Assembly (NCBI RefSeq): GCF_000972845.2
Contig: NC_040017.1
Coordinates: 24,575,606 to 24,639,605 of the forward strand
Reading direction: 5' to 3'
DNA length: 64,000 nucleotides
From: Larimichthys crocea
Lineage: Eukaryota; Chordata; Actinopteri; Sciaenidae
Positions 49,088 through 61,452 of the stretch are shown piece after piece (positions within the stretch are counted from its first letter, which is position 1; each line of letters starts with the position of its first letter). The translations under genes and the position numbers were made by a program. The notes under the pieces were generated by a model, which was given only the letters and a program-made list of their open reading frames with translations, was not told where the DNA came from and did no database searches.

Positions 49088-52000
49088 ATGGATGATGAAG
49101 ACGGCAGGTGCCTTCTAGATGTAATTTGGTAAGTTGTCGCTGACGCAGCGTGAAAAATCAGTTTTTATGTTATTTAACAAACTCTCTCAGTCGTCTTGTA
49201 TTCTTGTACTGTTGTTGTGAATCACATTGTTTTCTCCTGCAGTGACCCAGAAGCTCTCAATGACTTTCTTCATGGATCTGAGACCCATGTGAGTATGAGA
49301 GGAGAGAAGAAGACGCGTACGTCTGTGAGGCTCACGATTTGTAGTTACCAAAAAAAAAAAAAAGGGTTTGTAATTGACGTGTTGAGGAGTCTTAATTGTG
49401 TGTGTGTGTTTGAGTTGGGGCTCGTATGACTTAAGTCACCTTCAGATTACACGCTGATGCACTCTTGTTATTTATTTATTTCTATTTTTAATTTCACTGC
49501 TTCCTTGTCTGCTTTTTGATTACACTATTTATTCTTTCAGCCCGCCTTCCCCTTTCTTTTCTTTTTATAAAAGCTAATCCACAAAATTAAGAGATGCTAA
49601 TACTAACGCTTCCCAGTTCCTATCATTTTGCCCCCTCTGTCGCTTATCTTTTCACCGGTTCTTTACAATCTGTCCTTTCCTTGCCCTCCTCCTCTGTTTG
49701 ATGGTCTGTCTGTTTCTCTGTCCTGGTGGCTTTTGCCTGCTGGTTTGGGTGCCTTTGGTTTCTGTCTGTCCTATCCTGGGTGGGTGTGTCTGTAGTTGGA
49801 CACTGACGACCTTTTGGATGGTTCGAGTGACCCCTCCAGCTCGTTCTTCTCTACCACTGGGGTGAGTAAAATCCCCCAATCCTCCTTCTTTCTGTTTTCT
49901 ATCCATCTACGTAGCATGCGTCTCCAAATACCCTCTTTCCACTAACACGTCTACACTCTACAAGCTTTGATTTGCCGCAATGTGACAGAAGGTTTTTGTG
50001 GGGGTTTTTTCATGTCTGCATTTTTGTGTTAACTCAGTTACGCTCCTCGCCATCACATCTGGTCATCGAAAACTCTCCCATCACCTGATTTCACTTCTTT
50101 CTCTCTGCGCTTTCCTTTTTTAAGGGCCATGTTCCAGAGGTCCAGCCCGCGGTCCAGCTGTCGGCCAACGAGCCGACAGGCCTGCCTAGAGTCAGCGTTG
50201 ACTTGGACTTTCTGGAGGATGATGACATCCTGGGAGGATCCCCAGGTGGTGAAGGTGGGAGCAATGGCATTGGGACAAATCACGAGCCATGTGACATCCT
50301 GCAGCAGAGCTTGGCTGAAGCCAACATCACAGAGCAAAGCCTACAGGAGGCAGAGGCTGAGCTGGACCTGGGCTCCTTTGGTATTCCCGGCCTTACACAG
50401 GTGGTTCAGACGCTGCCTGATGCCAGCCTCTCTGGGGCTGGAGGCGCTGCTGTTGGTGTAGGCATAGGTGTCGGCGTTGGGGGAGCAGCAACAATTTTCC
50501 CAGGGTCTGCCCCGAGCTCCACTGCTACTCCTCCCAATGCCACAGCTGACATGCTGGGCTCGGTTCTTGCTCAGCAAGGCCTTCAACTCCAATCCCAGGT
50601 CATGAACAAGGCCATTAGTGTTCAGCCATTTATGCAGCCTGTGGGCCTGGGAAATGTGACGCTTCAACCCATTTCAAGTCTCCAAGCTCTTCCTAACGGG
50701 AGTCAGTCTGGACATTTGGGTATCGGACAGATTCAGGTTGTGGGTCAGCCCACAGTCATGACTATCAATCAGTCTGGGCAGCCAATCCTGGCTAAAGCCA
50801 TGGGTGGCTACCAGCTGCACCAGTCTGGGCCAGAGGTATCAGGTGCTGGTTCTCAGGCAGGGCTTGGAGGCTCAGGGGGTGGACTTCTGATCCAAGGTAA
50901 TAAAGCCACTTTGGGATCTCCAGCTTTAAATGGACCGGCTGTTTGTGTCAGCAGCACAAACAGCAGCGGCGGCGGTACGTTGACCGTCCCTGCTGGGCTC
51001 GTGGGCTTTGGCAATACCCCTCTAAGTTCAGGAATTGGACCCCAGACACAAACTCAAGGCCAAATCATGCAGAACGTGATCATCCAACGCACACCAACAC
51101 CCATTCAGCCTAAACCCCCACAGGGGGGAGCCATCCAACCGAAACTCTTCAAACAGCAACCACAGCAGCAGCAGCCACAGCCAGCACCCCAGACCTTGCA
51201 AAACGATGCCCACAAGGCTCTAGGCCTGCAGCAGATTCCAGTTTCTACTGCTCAGAATGTAACCTTCTTGACAGGAAAGCCAGGCTCGAACGTTGTCATA
51301 AACACTCAAGCCACGACACAAGGCCCCCAGTTTCAACAAACCCTGTTCAAACAACAAGCAGCACAAACATCTGGCAAGCCCCTCAGCGTACACTTGTTAA
51401 ACCAACAAGGCAGCATCGTTATCCCCTCTCAGACAGTCCTGCAAGGTCAGAACCACCAGTTTCTTCTGCCACAGTTACAGGCGGGCGGGCAGATCCTGAC
51501 CCAGCACCCTGGGGGCCACATCATCACCAGTCAGGGTCCTGGTGGACAGCTCATTGCAAACCAGATTTTAACTGCAAACCAGAACATCAACTTGGGTCAG
51601 GTGTTGACTTCACAGGGCCACCCTGGGGCTGCCCACATCCTCTCTGGACCCATTCAGCTCCAGCCTGGCCAGATGGGCACGCCCACCCTCTTTCAGATGC
51701 CTGTCTCTTTGGCTCAGAGTCAAAGCCAGACACAGACTCACACAGTCTCAGGTCATGCCCAGACAGTCATACAGGGCATGCCCATCCAGAACTCCCTGAC
51801 TATGCTTAGTCAGGTGGAGGGACTGAGCCCCGCAGTCAGCCTTCAGCCAGCCCTACAACCCCAGCCGGGTGGAGTCCCCAGCAGCAGCAGCACAGGAGCA
51901 GCAACCATGGCTCAAGGCCAGCCTGGAGAGTGTGTTACTGTGCTGGGGAGCTCCACCGACCAGGCTGCTCATCCCACTCAGCATCACGTACCGCAATCCT

Positions 52001-55000
52001 CTATCCTCGCCATGCAACCGGCTTCCTCCGTGTCCACGGCTACCACGATCACAGTGCCCTCCTCTTCTCCGTCCATGTCTGTGTCCTCCTCTTCCTCTGT
52101 CACAGCAGTGGGGCTGGTCCCCCCTCAGGCTCAGCACAGTCCAGGGAGGTTACTGTTCACCAACCAGGGCTCCAGTATGATCCTGAGCCAGGAGTCCCTG
52201 CAGATGTTCCTGCAACAGGTCAGTGTCGCACCGCTCGCATCGATTGTGTACAGTTAACATTGTGTTTAAAGAAAATAAATAACATGCACGGAGTGATATC
52301 TTGGTCTGACCTCTTTTGGTTTTTACTATTTTACTCCCCCCTTCCTTCCAATCCCCTTCCTCCTTCCCTCCCTCACCCTGAAACGGTAAATAAAATCAGG
52401 AGCAGCACCACCAAACAGAGAATGAGTCAACCCCCTCTGTGGGCGTACCAGCGTCTGTAATCGTCAGCAGCAACAGCATCACTGCTCCGGCCCCCGCTGT
52501 CCATGACAGCCAATTAACTGACTCGTGGGTGGGTCAGAGCCACAGTCCTTCCCCCGGCCCCTCCCACATGACAGCAGTGGTAAAGCAGGTAGACATGCCC
52601 CCCCCTCCCACCTCCCTCCCCCCTTTATGTCAAGCCCCACCCACTTGTTGCTGCTGCTGCCGCCACAATGTTAGGGTATCTTCACCTCTCCCCATCATCG
52701 CTCTGTCCTCTGTCCTCTGCATTAGTCACCGCTTCCATGTCTCTCACAGTCTCGCTTTGCAAATCCTGAGCTCGAAAAGAAACAATCACTCATTCGCTTG
52801 CAGCTTCTGTGTGTCTCTAACACCGCTTTGTTTTGTTTTTTTGTAAAGGCATGATCATTCCAGTCGTCATTGTGTCATCCACTGTGCTATTTTTTAAAAA
52901 AATATTTAGCTGTATGCACCCATAAAGAATGTGGCAAAAGTGCCTCTTCTTTTTTTTTGTTTTCATCCATCTCCTGTATGTATTTGTAACAGAATACAAA
53001 CACCATGCTCATGCTTAACAGAGGAGCTACCAAGGTGACAACTTTGTGCCACCTCTTGACTAACACTCGATCCAATTCAACTCACCTTCATCCGCTGCAT
53101 TACTGACCAATAACCGAGCAATCAACCCACACCTCTCAGCCTTACACCTCTCATTTAGACTCACAGTGCCACCACCCCTCGTAACCTTTAGTCTGACCAG
53201 ATACCCTCCCCTCCCAAATGATAATTACATGCTCCCCTGACCTCCCTGCCGCAGTCCCCGAAGTCTTCAGATCACCTTCTACTTCACCATCACAGGCGCC
53301 CTCCGCCCCTGCAGATCTTTGACTTCTTGCTTTTTTTTTTGTGAACTGTTTTTTCTTTTCGGCTCGCCAAATGATCATCGCCTCCCCCTCTTCTTTTTTT
53401 TTTTTGTGTCTAATCTTCCTCAAACGCTAGAAAACAAACAAATCAGTGGGCTTTTACTACTTCAGCAACTACTAGATTTAGAGAAGTCTAACACTTTGCT
53501 TTTGTATCGTTTGGTGTTGTTCTACCCACGTTTGTGAGATTTTTGTCTCAGGGTTGGGCGATAAATCCACATCGATCAAATCAATAAGATCGGGTTGGGC
53601 GATAAATCCACATCGATCAAATCAATAAGATCAATTAAACGGCAAAATAAGTTATTGAGATGTTTATTTTGCATGTCTAAAACACTTTTTTCTTCTTTTA
53701 TATCGAGTCGTATCGCCCAGCCCTATGCGTATCTAGAATCAATAATCATGTTTTCTATAATCTGTGCATGCAGAACTTTCAGTCTGTGATTTATGTGCTT
53801 GATGTCCTCATTTCCTTCTGTGTTAAACTGACATCATGTACATCCTTGAATCAAATAAGCATCTCAGTGTCTTGTGATTCCACCTCTTCAGGTACCCTCC
53901 AGTGGACACAAACAGCCCCTGAAGATCCAGAGCATGTCGCCCTCGCCGGCCTTGACGACTCACACCGCAGCGCCCCCCGTGGCGGACAGCCCCCAGCCCT
54001 CCCAGTCCCCTCTCACTCTGAGCCAGCAGATCCAGTCACCGCACCATCAACAGCAGCCACATCCTCCCTCTCAGCCTCAGCCGCAGTCTCAAACTCCCTC
54101 CCGCTCGTGCACACCCTCGTCTCACCCTCCGCTCTTTATTGTCCACAACCAAATAGCAGAGTCCCCCCAGCCCGCTCCGCAAGTCCAGCCTCAGCAGACG
54201 CAGCCCCAACAGACACACATTCAAGTTCAGCTTCAGCCTCAGCCACGGCCGGCCTCTCAGCCCGCCCCTTACCAACAAGACATGCCCCCGATGTCGCAGT
54301 CACCCAAGCCTCTTCCCGCACCACCCGTACAGCACCAGTTTACCGCTTCTCCTGTCAGCACTTCTGCCACAGCTGTCGTCAAAGCCCAGGTTCCCATCCA
54401 GGGCCTGACAGCAGAGCAGCAGCACCACCTGCAAATAATAGGAGCGCAAATACAGACCTTGTCAGGCATCGCCCAGCCCTCACCTCAGCAGAAACAACTG
54501 CTGGATAAGCTGCACCAGGTACTGTCACCACAAACGTCTCTTTAAGGCTTAAATCCCGCTGCTTATTAGTTTGGTGATCAGTTTATCAGTACAAACCAGG
54601 CTTTAGGAAACAATATTCAATCTTCTGTGTACAAAAGAAGTGTACGAAAATTTGTCTTGTTGTGTTTTCAGGTCCAACAGAGCATCCTGCTGCAGGCCAA
54701 GCAGGTGTCTCAGCCTCAACCGCAGCCTCAACCCCAGCCCCAGCCTCTGCCCCAACCTCCGCCTCAGCCTCAACCCCCACCTCAGCTTCAACCCACCAGT
54801 CAGTTCAGCTCTCAGCAAGATGTGCCTGCATCATCAGCCAGCACTGGTCCGCCTGCTCAGCTTCCATCAGTGCTGCAGCCGACGTCAGTGCTCGTCAAAA
54901 CTCCTGCTACAGGTTAGACAAGATTCACCACCAAAGATGCAAAACGCCAGGGCGCTGTGCACGCTTCAAAGTATTTACCTTTGTAATGACTCGTGTCCTC

Positions 55001-58000
55001 TTCTTTTAGCATCAAGTGACTTACAGGTATTCTCAGGAGCCCAAGGGCCAGCTGGAGCAATGGTGAATCAGACTGTCACTCCTGCCAGCCTTACCCAGCC
55101 TGCACAGGTAGGTAGCACCAAGAGCCAGACTGATACCGGATGTTTGGGGCAGATAATGATATTAGTGAGTAAAAATTCTGATCTCAATATATCAGCTGAT
55201 ATTCAAACTGAAACTCGCACCATTCAGTTTTAAAATGATCGTTTTACTTTCGTGTGTTTTGTCAGCCTCTGACATCCTGATTTATTTATTTTTTCCAGGT
55301 TCAGCCAAAGCCAGGGGTGATCAGCTCAGTTGGAGGTATGACTCTGGGCAAAGCTGGGATGCAGATACAGGTGTTAGGACCTGGTCTGACTCAGATGCCT
55401 GCTCCACAGCCCCCAGCTCCAGTACAAACTCAGGTAAAGGAGTCGCCACTGCATGTCAGCGAGGTCTCTAAAAATAGGCCTCTAATATTTAAGCTTCAGC
55501 ATGAAGGTCACCTGTTTGTTCACGTTACAGACAGCAACAATGAAGATGCCTTTCAGTGCAGAGCCCAGCAAAGAAGCCAGGTGTGTGCTGCGTCAATTTT
55601 AACGGCTCATTTTAACTGTCTCATGATGACATTCATTTAAAGTAGCGTTTCTTTACATTCACCCGACTGCAGGATGCTAGAACAGCTGAGGAAACAGCAG
55701 GGTTCAGTGCTTCACCCAAACTACAGTGCTCCTTTCCACTCCTTTGAGGACACGCTGCACAGACTGCTGCCTTACCATCTCTACCAGGGAACTGCCAACT
55801 CTTCTCAAGACTATCAGAAAGGTAAACGCCAAAAAAAGTGCAGCCAAAAGTATGATTTCACAGTGTCACGACCTCCATGAACACATCTCGGTTGTCTTGT
55901 GCACAGTGGATGATGAATTTGAGAGCGTCTCCTGCCATCTGCTGAAACGGACCCAGGCCATGCTGGATAAATATCGCTACCTGCTCTTTGCTGAGTCGAA
56001 AGTAAGTTTATAAATCAGCATCCTCGCCGCACGTCTTCTCATCGTCTCCTTTGTCCTGAATTGATTTTGAACTGATGGATTTCGCTGTTTGAACCTGAGC
56101 AGAGACTGGGCCCCTCGGCAGAGATGGTGATGATTGATCGGATGTTCATTCAGGAGGAGAAGGTCGCGTTGAGTCAAGACAGGACTTTGGCCAAGGAGAG
56201 ACCAGGTACACCTCCACCTGTCTGTGACCATCCTGTTGTTTTTTTAGATGAATGAATTAAGTGCTGATGATGAATTTTTCTGTTTATTTCATTGCAGAGG
56301 AATTTGTGGCAAACGCACGCATGTTGGAGAGTGTAGTTTCATCGCAGCAGAAATCATCTTCTGCCGAGCCCGCCTCAGTGAGTGGAGGTGTAGCTGCTGC
56401 CGTCTCCGCTCCAGCACCTGCAGCTCCAGCCCCAGCACCTCTTCCAAACATCATCCCGAACCCTCCTCCAGGACCCGCCCCAGCTCCGGCTCCAGCTCCA
56501 ACTCCGACTCCGGCTCCAGCTCCAACTCCAACACCGGCCCCAGTTGCGGCTCCATCGCCGGTTCCAGCACCGTCTGCCAACCCTCCCACCACCCCTTTCC
56601 CTCCTACCAAACTTGTGATAAAGCAAGGTGGAGGCGGAGCATCTGTGTCCTGGTCCAGCAGCTGTCCTCCACCTCCGGCTGCAGCGAGCAAGCTTGTGGC
56701 CGAACCCACCACCCAGAGCGCCTCCTTCAGCCGCGCTCCTTCAGCGTCCTCCTCCTTCTCCTCTTCGTCCGTGAACTCTCACTCGGCCGATGACGACGAC
56801 GCTCTCCCGCAGAGAACCAGCAAGCCGCCTATCAAGACCTACGAGGCTCGCAGGAGGATCGGCTTGAAGCTGAAGATCAAGCAGGATCAGACGGGCTTCA
56901 GTAAGGTGGTCCACAACACCGCCTTAGATCCGGTGCACACACCTCAACCTCAGCAGAGCAGCCAGTCCATTTCCCAGCCTCAGACTCAGCCGCAGTTCGA
57001 AGCTGCTGTACCACACCAAAAGTCCCACCCCGTATCGACTCCTCCCACGACAGTCATCAGAACTCAGTCCCCCGTGTGTATCGCTTCTTCTGCTTCGTCG
57101 GTCACCATCGCGACCACTCAGTGTAATCCACCACTGAGGGGTAATGTTCCCCCCAATGCAGCACTATCCTCCTCTACCTCTTCCTCTCATAGCTGGTCCA
57201 GCTCCTTCTCCTCCTCCTCAACTCAAATGAATGGGACGTTGGATCACCACGACATGGGTGGGGTCAAACACAATCCTGCCTCCACTGCCACCCCCTCACA
57301 GACAACCTGCCGCCTCCCCCTTCGAAAAACCTACCGGGAAAACATTAGTCCCCGGGTCAGACCTGGTGTCCCGGGGGGAGGAGGAGACGAAGGTTTGTCG
57401 TACCCCAGACCGACGCCGTCACCCCCGAGGCACGAGGCCTCATCTCCTTCCTCAGAGCGGACAGTGATAGCTAGTGTGAAGGTGGAGAAAAGAGGCAGGG
57501 AGGCCTTGCACACTCACACAGAGTCGAGACACGAAACGGGCCGCTTAGGGAGTGCGGTGGAGGGGCTGGATGACATGGACAAGGTGTTTAACCGTGGCAT
57601 CAAAACCACACAGCACCATCATCTCCCACAGCTCCTGGACAGGGAAGGGTCAAAGGAGAGAGGGGAGGAGCACACAGACGAAGAATCGGATGTAAGTAAA
57701 TACAAGCGGGCGAGCGGGAAAAACAGACATAGGGCAGGTGGGACATTTCGAATGGACCAGCACGCCCCCGGGCCTCCCTCTCCGGAGTCCTCCTTCACAC
57801 GAGACTCTTTGCTTCCTGCCAAACGCTGCAAATCAGATTCCCCCGACATGGATAACGCCAGCTTCTCCAGCGGCAGCCCTCCGGACGACTCTCTGAACGA
57901 GCACCTGCAGTGCGCTATCGACAGCATCCTGAACCTGCAGCAGGAGCCCTCCGCCCGCGGGCACCACATTAAAGGGGGCAACAGCAGGTCCCACCAACAC

Positions 58001-58159
58001 CAAAGCCAGCGCCCAGGGGGCTCGGCAGCCTCATCCCACAGACCCTCGCTCCCGCCCTCCTCCTCCTCCGCTTCCTCGTCCTCCTCCTTGGCCCAGCACC
58101 CTCAGGTCGGTGGCCGTGGCCACAACGGCAGCCTGGTGCCCCAGACTCAAAGCAGATAA
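49088..58159 (+). CDS. bicra: BICRA/GLTSCR1, subunit of the ncBAF chromatin remodeller, 14 coding exons, 1931 aa
   Basis: Nuclear scaffold of the BRD9-containing non-canonical BAF (SWI/SNF) complex. Coding exons: 49088-49128, 49243-49288, 49796-49861, 50125-52218, 52400-52588, 53892-54518, 54672-54912, 55010-55107, 55299-55433, 55531-55580, 55673-55821, 55907-56001, 56103-56205, 56298-58159; total 5796 nt, phases agree at every junction. The N-terminus MDDEDGRCLLDVI and the block CDILQQSLAEANITEQ match human BICRA. The conserved GLTSCR1 domain spans about residues 1197-1313 (LLPYHLYQG, LLKRTQAML, AEMVMIDRMFIQEEK). Near residue 1500 comes IKTYEARRRIGLKLKIKQ, absent from paralogue BICRAL; the C-terminus has CAIDSILNLQQ. 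The rest is Gln/Pro/Ser-rich low complexity. It is longer than human BICRA (about 1560 aa), mainly in these regions. Small alternative exons could have been missed. Confidence -1.
53549..53725. mobile_element. Small hAT-like MITE in a bicra intron
   Basis: Left end CAGGGTTGGGCGATAAAT and right end TATCGCCCAGCCCTA are inverted repeats of the hAT type. A 41-bp unit at the left end is duplicated (starts at 53551 and 53592), so the left terminus occurs twice. No ORF. A clear 8-bp target duplication was not found. Confidence -1.
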
Positions 58160-58818
58160 CAGCCCCTCAGCCCCAGGCTGGACTGACACGAGGGGGAACT
58201 AAGAGACTAAGAGATTTGGAGGCAGGGGAATGGGGGGGCACTGTGAAAACAGTATCACTGTACTACTCTGCCAAGCTGTGTTGGCTTTGTTTGTCCATTT
58301 GAATTGTCCAGACATTCTTTGTCATTTACAGCCTGAGGTTGAACACAGAGAGAGAGAGACGGAGGGTGGTCGAAGGTAAAGTTTGTCTCTGGGAATCGCA
58401 GACTTGAAGGTGTCTGACACGTTGTAGATCAGCCACACTCGATTTGACAAGATAAAATAGTTTGATCTCATTCAGGATGCATACATTCCTTTCACGTGGT
58501 GTGCACGGCGTCCCATCGAGCGTCAGGCAGGCTCGTAAAACACCAGAAGATAACACCGTCATACTGTAAAACATCGTAAACACACCTCTCACTACAGGGG
58601 CAGCTTCTCGTCTGCGATTGTCAAGATCGTTTTTTTTTTTTAAACCTCGCCGTCTCACGTCACGCCTGCATTTCATAACACGCGATGCATTTCAAAAAGT
58701 AAATATCAAGTTTTTCCTCTCCGACTGCTCTCGGCTAACGTCGAGATGTAAATGAAACGTTGTGAGGAAGTTCGGTTCTCTTCTGCTTCTCATGTCAGAT
58801 GTTTTTAGACCACATCTC

Positions 58819-58849
<31 letters not shown>

Positions 58850-59236
58850 GCCCTCCCCTCCCCCTTGTTGCTTATGTTGCCAGGTTAGGACATTATGCAT
58901 TTCAGGCAGCAGGGGGCAGGCCAGTTTTAACTGTTGATTTTCTGTTCTCTGTTTTCATCTTTCTGCCACTGTGTCCCTGCCCTGCCTCCCACATGTGTGT
59001 TTTTGTGTTGTTGTTGTTTTTTTGTTTTTTTTTTTGTTTTTTTTTTAAGCCTGGTGGACAATTCAAACACAAACAGCACAAACATTTGAAATGGAAAAAA
59101 AGGAACAATAATAATGTACAAAAAGACCGTAAGAGAATTTGAAGTATAGTATTACAGATTAATTTTGTATTGTATTTATTGTGTATAATGACACTTTTTA
59201 AAAAGAAATGTACATTTAGTAAAACTGTAAATTAAA
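58160..59236 (+). other. bicra: bicra 3' UTR
   Basis: Follows the stop codon and ends with a variant polyadenylation signal ATTAAA at 59231-59236. It includes a (CA)n run at 58819-58847 and T-rich tracts near 59010-59047. Confidence -1.
58819..58847. repeat. (CA)n microsatellite in bicra 3' UTR
   Basis: About fourteen CA units. Confidence -1.
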
Positions 59237-61199
59237 CCTTGCTTCTTTTATGAAACACTGCAGGTCCTTTTTAGTCTTTTTTTGTCCGGGCAGTTAATCT
59301 CGGTGCATTCCTTCGGATGACTAACGATGACAGAGGGTCGTGGTTTTAAGGAGGAGGGGATGGGGATGGCGATCGCGGTGGGGTGGGTGTGTTTTCAGCA
59401 GCCAGCAGGTGGTGCATGGAAGTGGAAAAGTGGAGCTGGTTTGCCCCGATGGGTTCACAGAGTTTGGGAGGAGTTTAGGAGAGAGTTTAGACTGATGAGA
59501 GGAAAAAGTGTCACATCAGTGAACGTATGACATGTTACAGTAGACTGAGTGGAAAACAATTGAAATACATTGACTGGACACAGCTGGAAGGGTGCAGCAC
59601 GAGGTGGTGATAATCATTCAAAGTATGCATAAGGACACTGTGAAGTTATGCCGTGGAAGAAAAAAAGAAAAAAGTCTCCACCCAAATTATTTATCCACCC
59701 CCCCACACACACACACGGTCCACGCCCTCTAACCACAATGCAGCTCATCCCTGCCCTGAGCATAGTGTTAGTGCTGCCCCATAGCGTTGCCAGGCATCCC
59801 TGGAAGAGGAGGTGCATCAAACTTAGAGCGAGCGAGCAACAGGAGGGAGAAGTTCGCCTCAGTGTGGTGTGTCTCAGTGTTTGCCTTGTGCTCCTTTCAG
59901 CAAGCAAGAGTGCCAGATCTGGAGCTCATCTGAAATGCATTAAACCCCCGGAGAAGAACGATTCTCTGTAATCTAGCTGCGTTGGCGCTCCGCTGAGGCT
60001 TCCTATTTGCTGTCAGAGGTACACCCATGCATGTAGCAGCAGCTCCTCCAAGAGACTGACTGTTTTTGTCTCTTCAAGTCAAGTCAAAATATTTTCCAAG
60101 CTCCAGAGGGCAAGACTGGAGAGGGGGAGACATCAAGGTGCTTGAAGAAGTTTGTGCTTTCTCCAGAGAAAACTTGGTAAATACTTTTTTTTTTAAAAAC
60201 TTTAAATGATCAGCTTGTGTTGTAACTTTTACTCAGATACAGCCAGAGTGTGATACAGCAGAGTCTTGATGCTGTTTGTAGTTTTTAAAACTAGTGGAAC
60301 ACTTTTTAAGCTCTGAGCAGTGTTTTCCATTTCCTAATTTGGGTATTAAAGTATGACTCCCTTGATACTTGTTGCTCCTGCATGTTAGATGTCATGTTCC
60401 AAGTCTAAAACAGTGTTGCAATTGTGGTACAGAAAAGCCACAAGGCATTTTCCACCATCCTTAAACTTTAGAGTCTTTGATTCATATGTGAAGCCTGTGA
60501 AGCAGATTTTACCCTGCACAGATCTTCTGTATGTAATGGCGGTCAATTCATATTTAATGTGTCTCTTGTAGATCTCCAGGGTTCGCCATTTTGATTAGAA
60601 GTCTTTCCACACTGGTCTTGTGACATGTCAGCACAGTGTTGCTTCTTTTCTCCTCATGGAATTTTTTTTTTATCCTTGTTTAAAAGTGGATTTGCAAGAG
60701 AGAAGCTCTCCACAGATGACTTAACATCTGCTGACACGTGTCTTACCTTTGTGTCAGGCTGCCCTCAAATCCTAAACCAGTGTTTCTGTTCATGTAGATT
60801 AAAAAGCAAAGATCGTTAGTGAGGGGTTAAATTTGTTTTTCCGTGTGTGTGGGGGGGCTACCCTTCACAAGATCTTTTTCCTTACATGTTGAACATGTTG
60901 AGAGCAACTGCAGGGGGATAAAAGGAATGTCTTACTCATTTCACTGTAAAGAAATGAGCTGTGCCTGTGCAAATCCTGACGCAGGGTTGGGTTTGCAAGT
61001 TTTCCAACGTGAACACCAACTTTTTCCAGGCATGCACTGACAATGCTTGGCAGACTCCTTGTGGGCTGAAGCTTAGCCCAGATTCTCCCCCATCCTTCCT
61101 CTGGGTTGTGGGCAGACTGGATTAATTTTGTTTCTTTTTGTGTGTGTGTGTGTGCTATCTGTATTAACCTCCACTCGTCTTTTCTGTTCACACTTTCAG
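59237..61199. other. Intergenic region and probable ehd2 promoter/first exon
   Basis: No coding similarity found. A donor-like TTG/GTAAAT at about 60175 could end a non-coding first exon of ehd2, but this is weak. The region lies between two genes read in the same direction. Short open frames lack support. Confidence -1.
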
Positions 61200-61452
61200 G
61201 GGCTGAAAGTTATCAGTGTGGCGACTGTTCTCAAAGGGGCAGATCAAGACTTCAAACGAGACATCAGCCGTATCGTTCCTCTCGACGTGTGCAGGGGAGT
61301 TTTCAAGGACAAGTGAGCAGTGTTCACATAAATACAGGAAACACCTGAAGGTTTTCAAGGGTTCAACCACAGGAAATACAGCTCCAAATAACACAACACA
61401 CTCTGACACTGATTTCTGTAAGAAGCTCCCTATCTTGTCTAAGTCAACCAAC
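61200..61452 (+). other. ehd2: Proposed ehd2 5' UTR exon part
   Basis: A pyrimidine-rich tract and TTTCAG at 61194-61199 form a good splice acceptor, and sequence runs without interruption to the ehd2 start at 61453. An internal donor-like site at 61310 (ACAA/GTGAGC) means part could be a separate exon. Inference from splice signals. Confidence -1.

Noticed and set aside
57686..57700. GTAAGT inside the last bicra exon as a splice donor
   Set aside because: The frame continues through it to a C-terminus that matches human BICRA; no matching acceptor is needed. Alternative use cannot be excluded.
61200..61316. Coding exon of a further gene before ehd2 (open frame with splice-like ends)
   Set aside because: No protein family match, and the position fits ehd2 5' UTR; noted as possible non-coding exon only.
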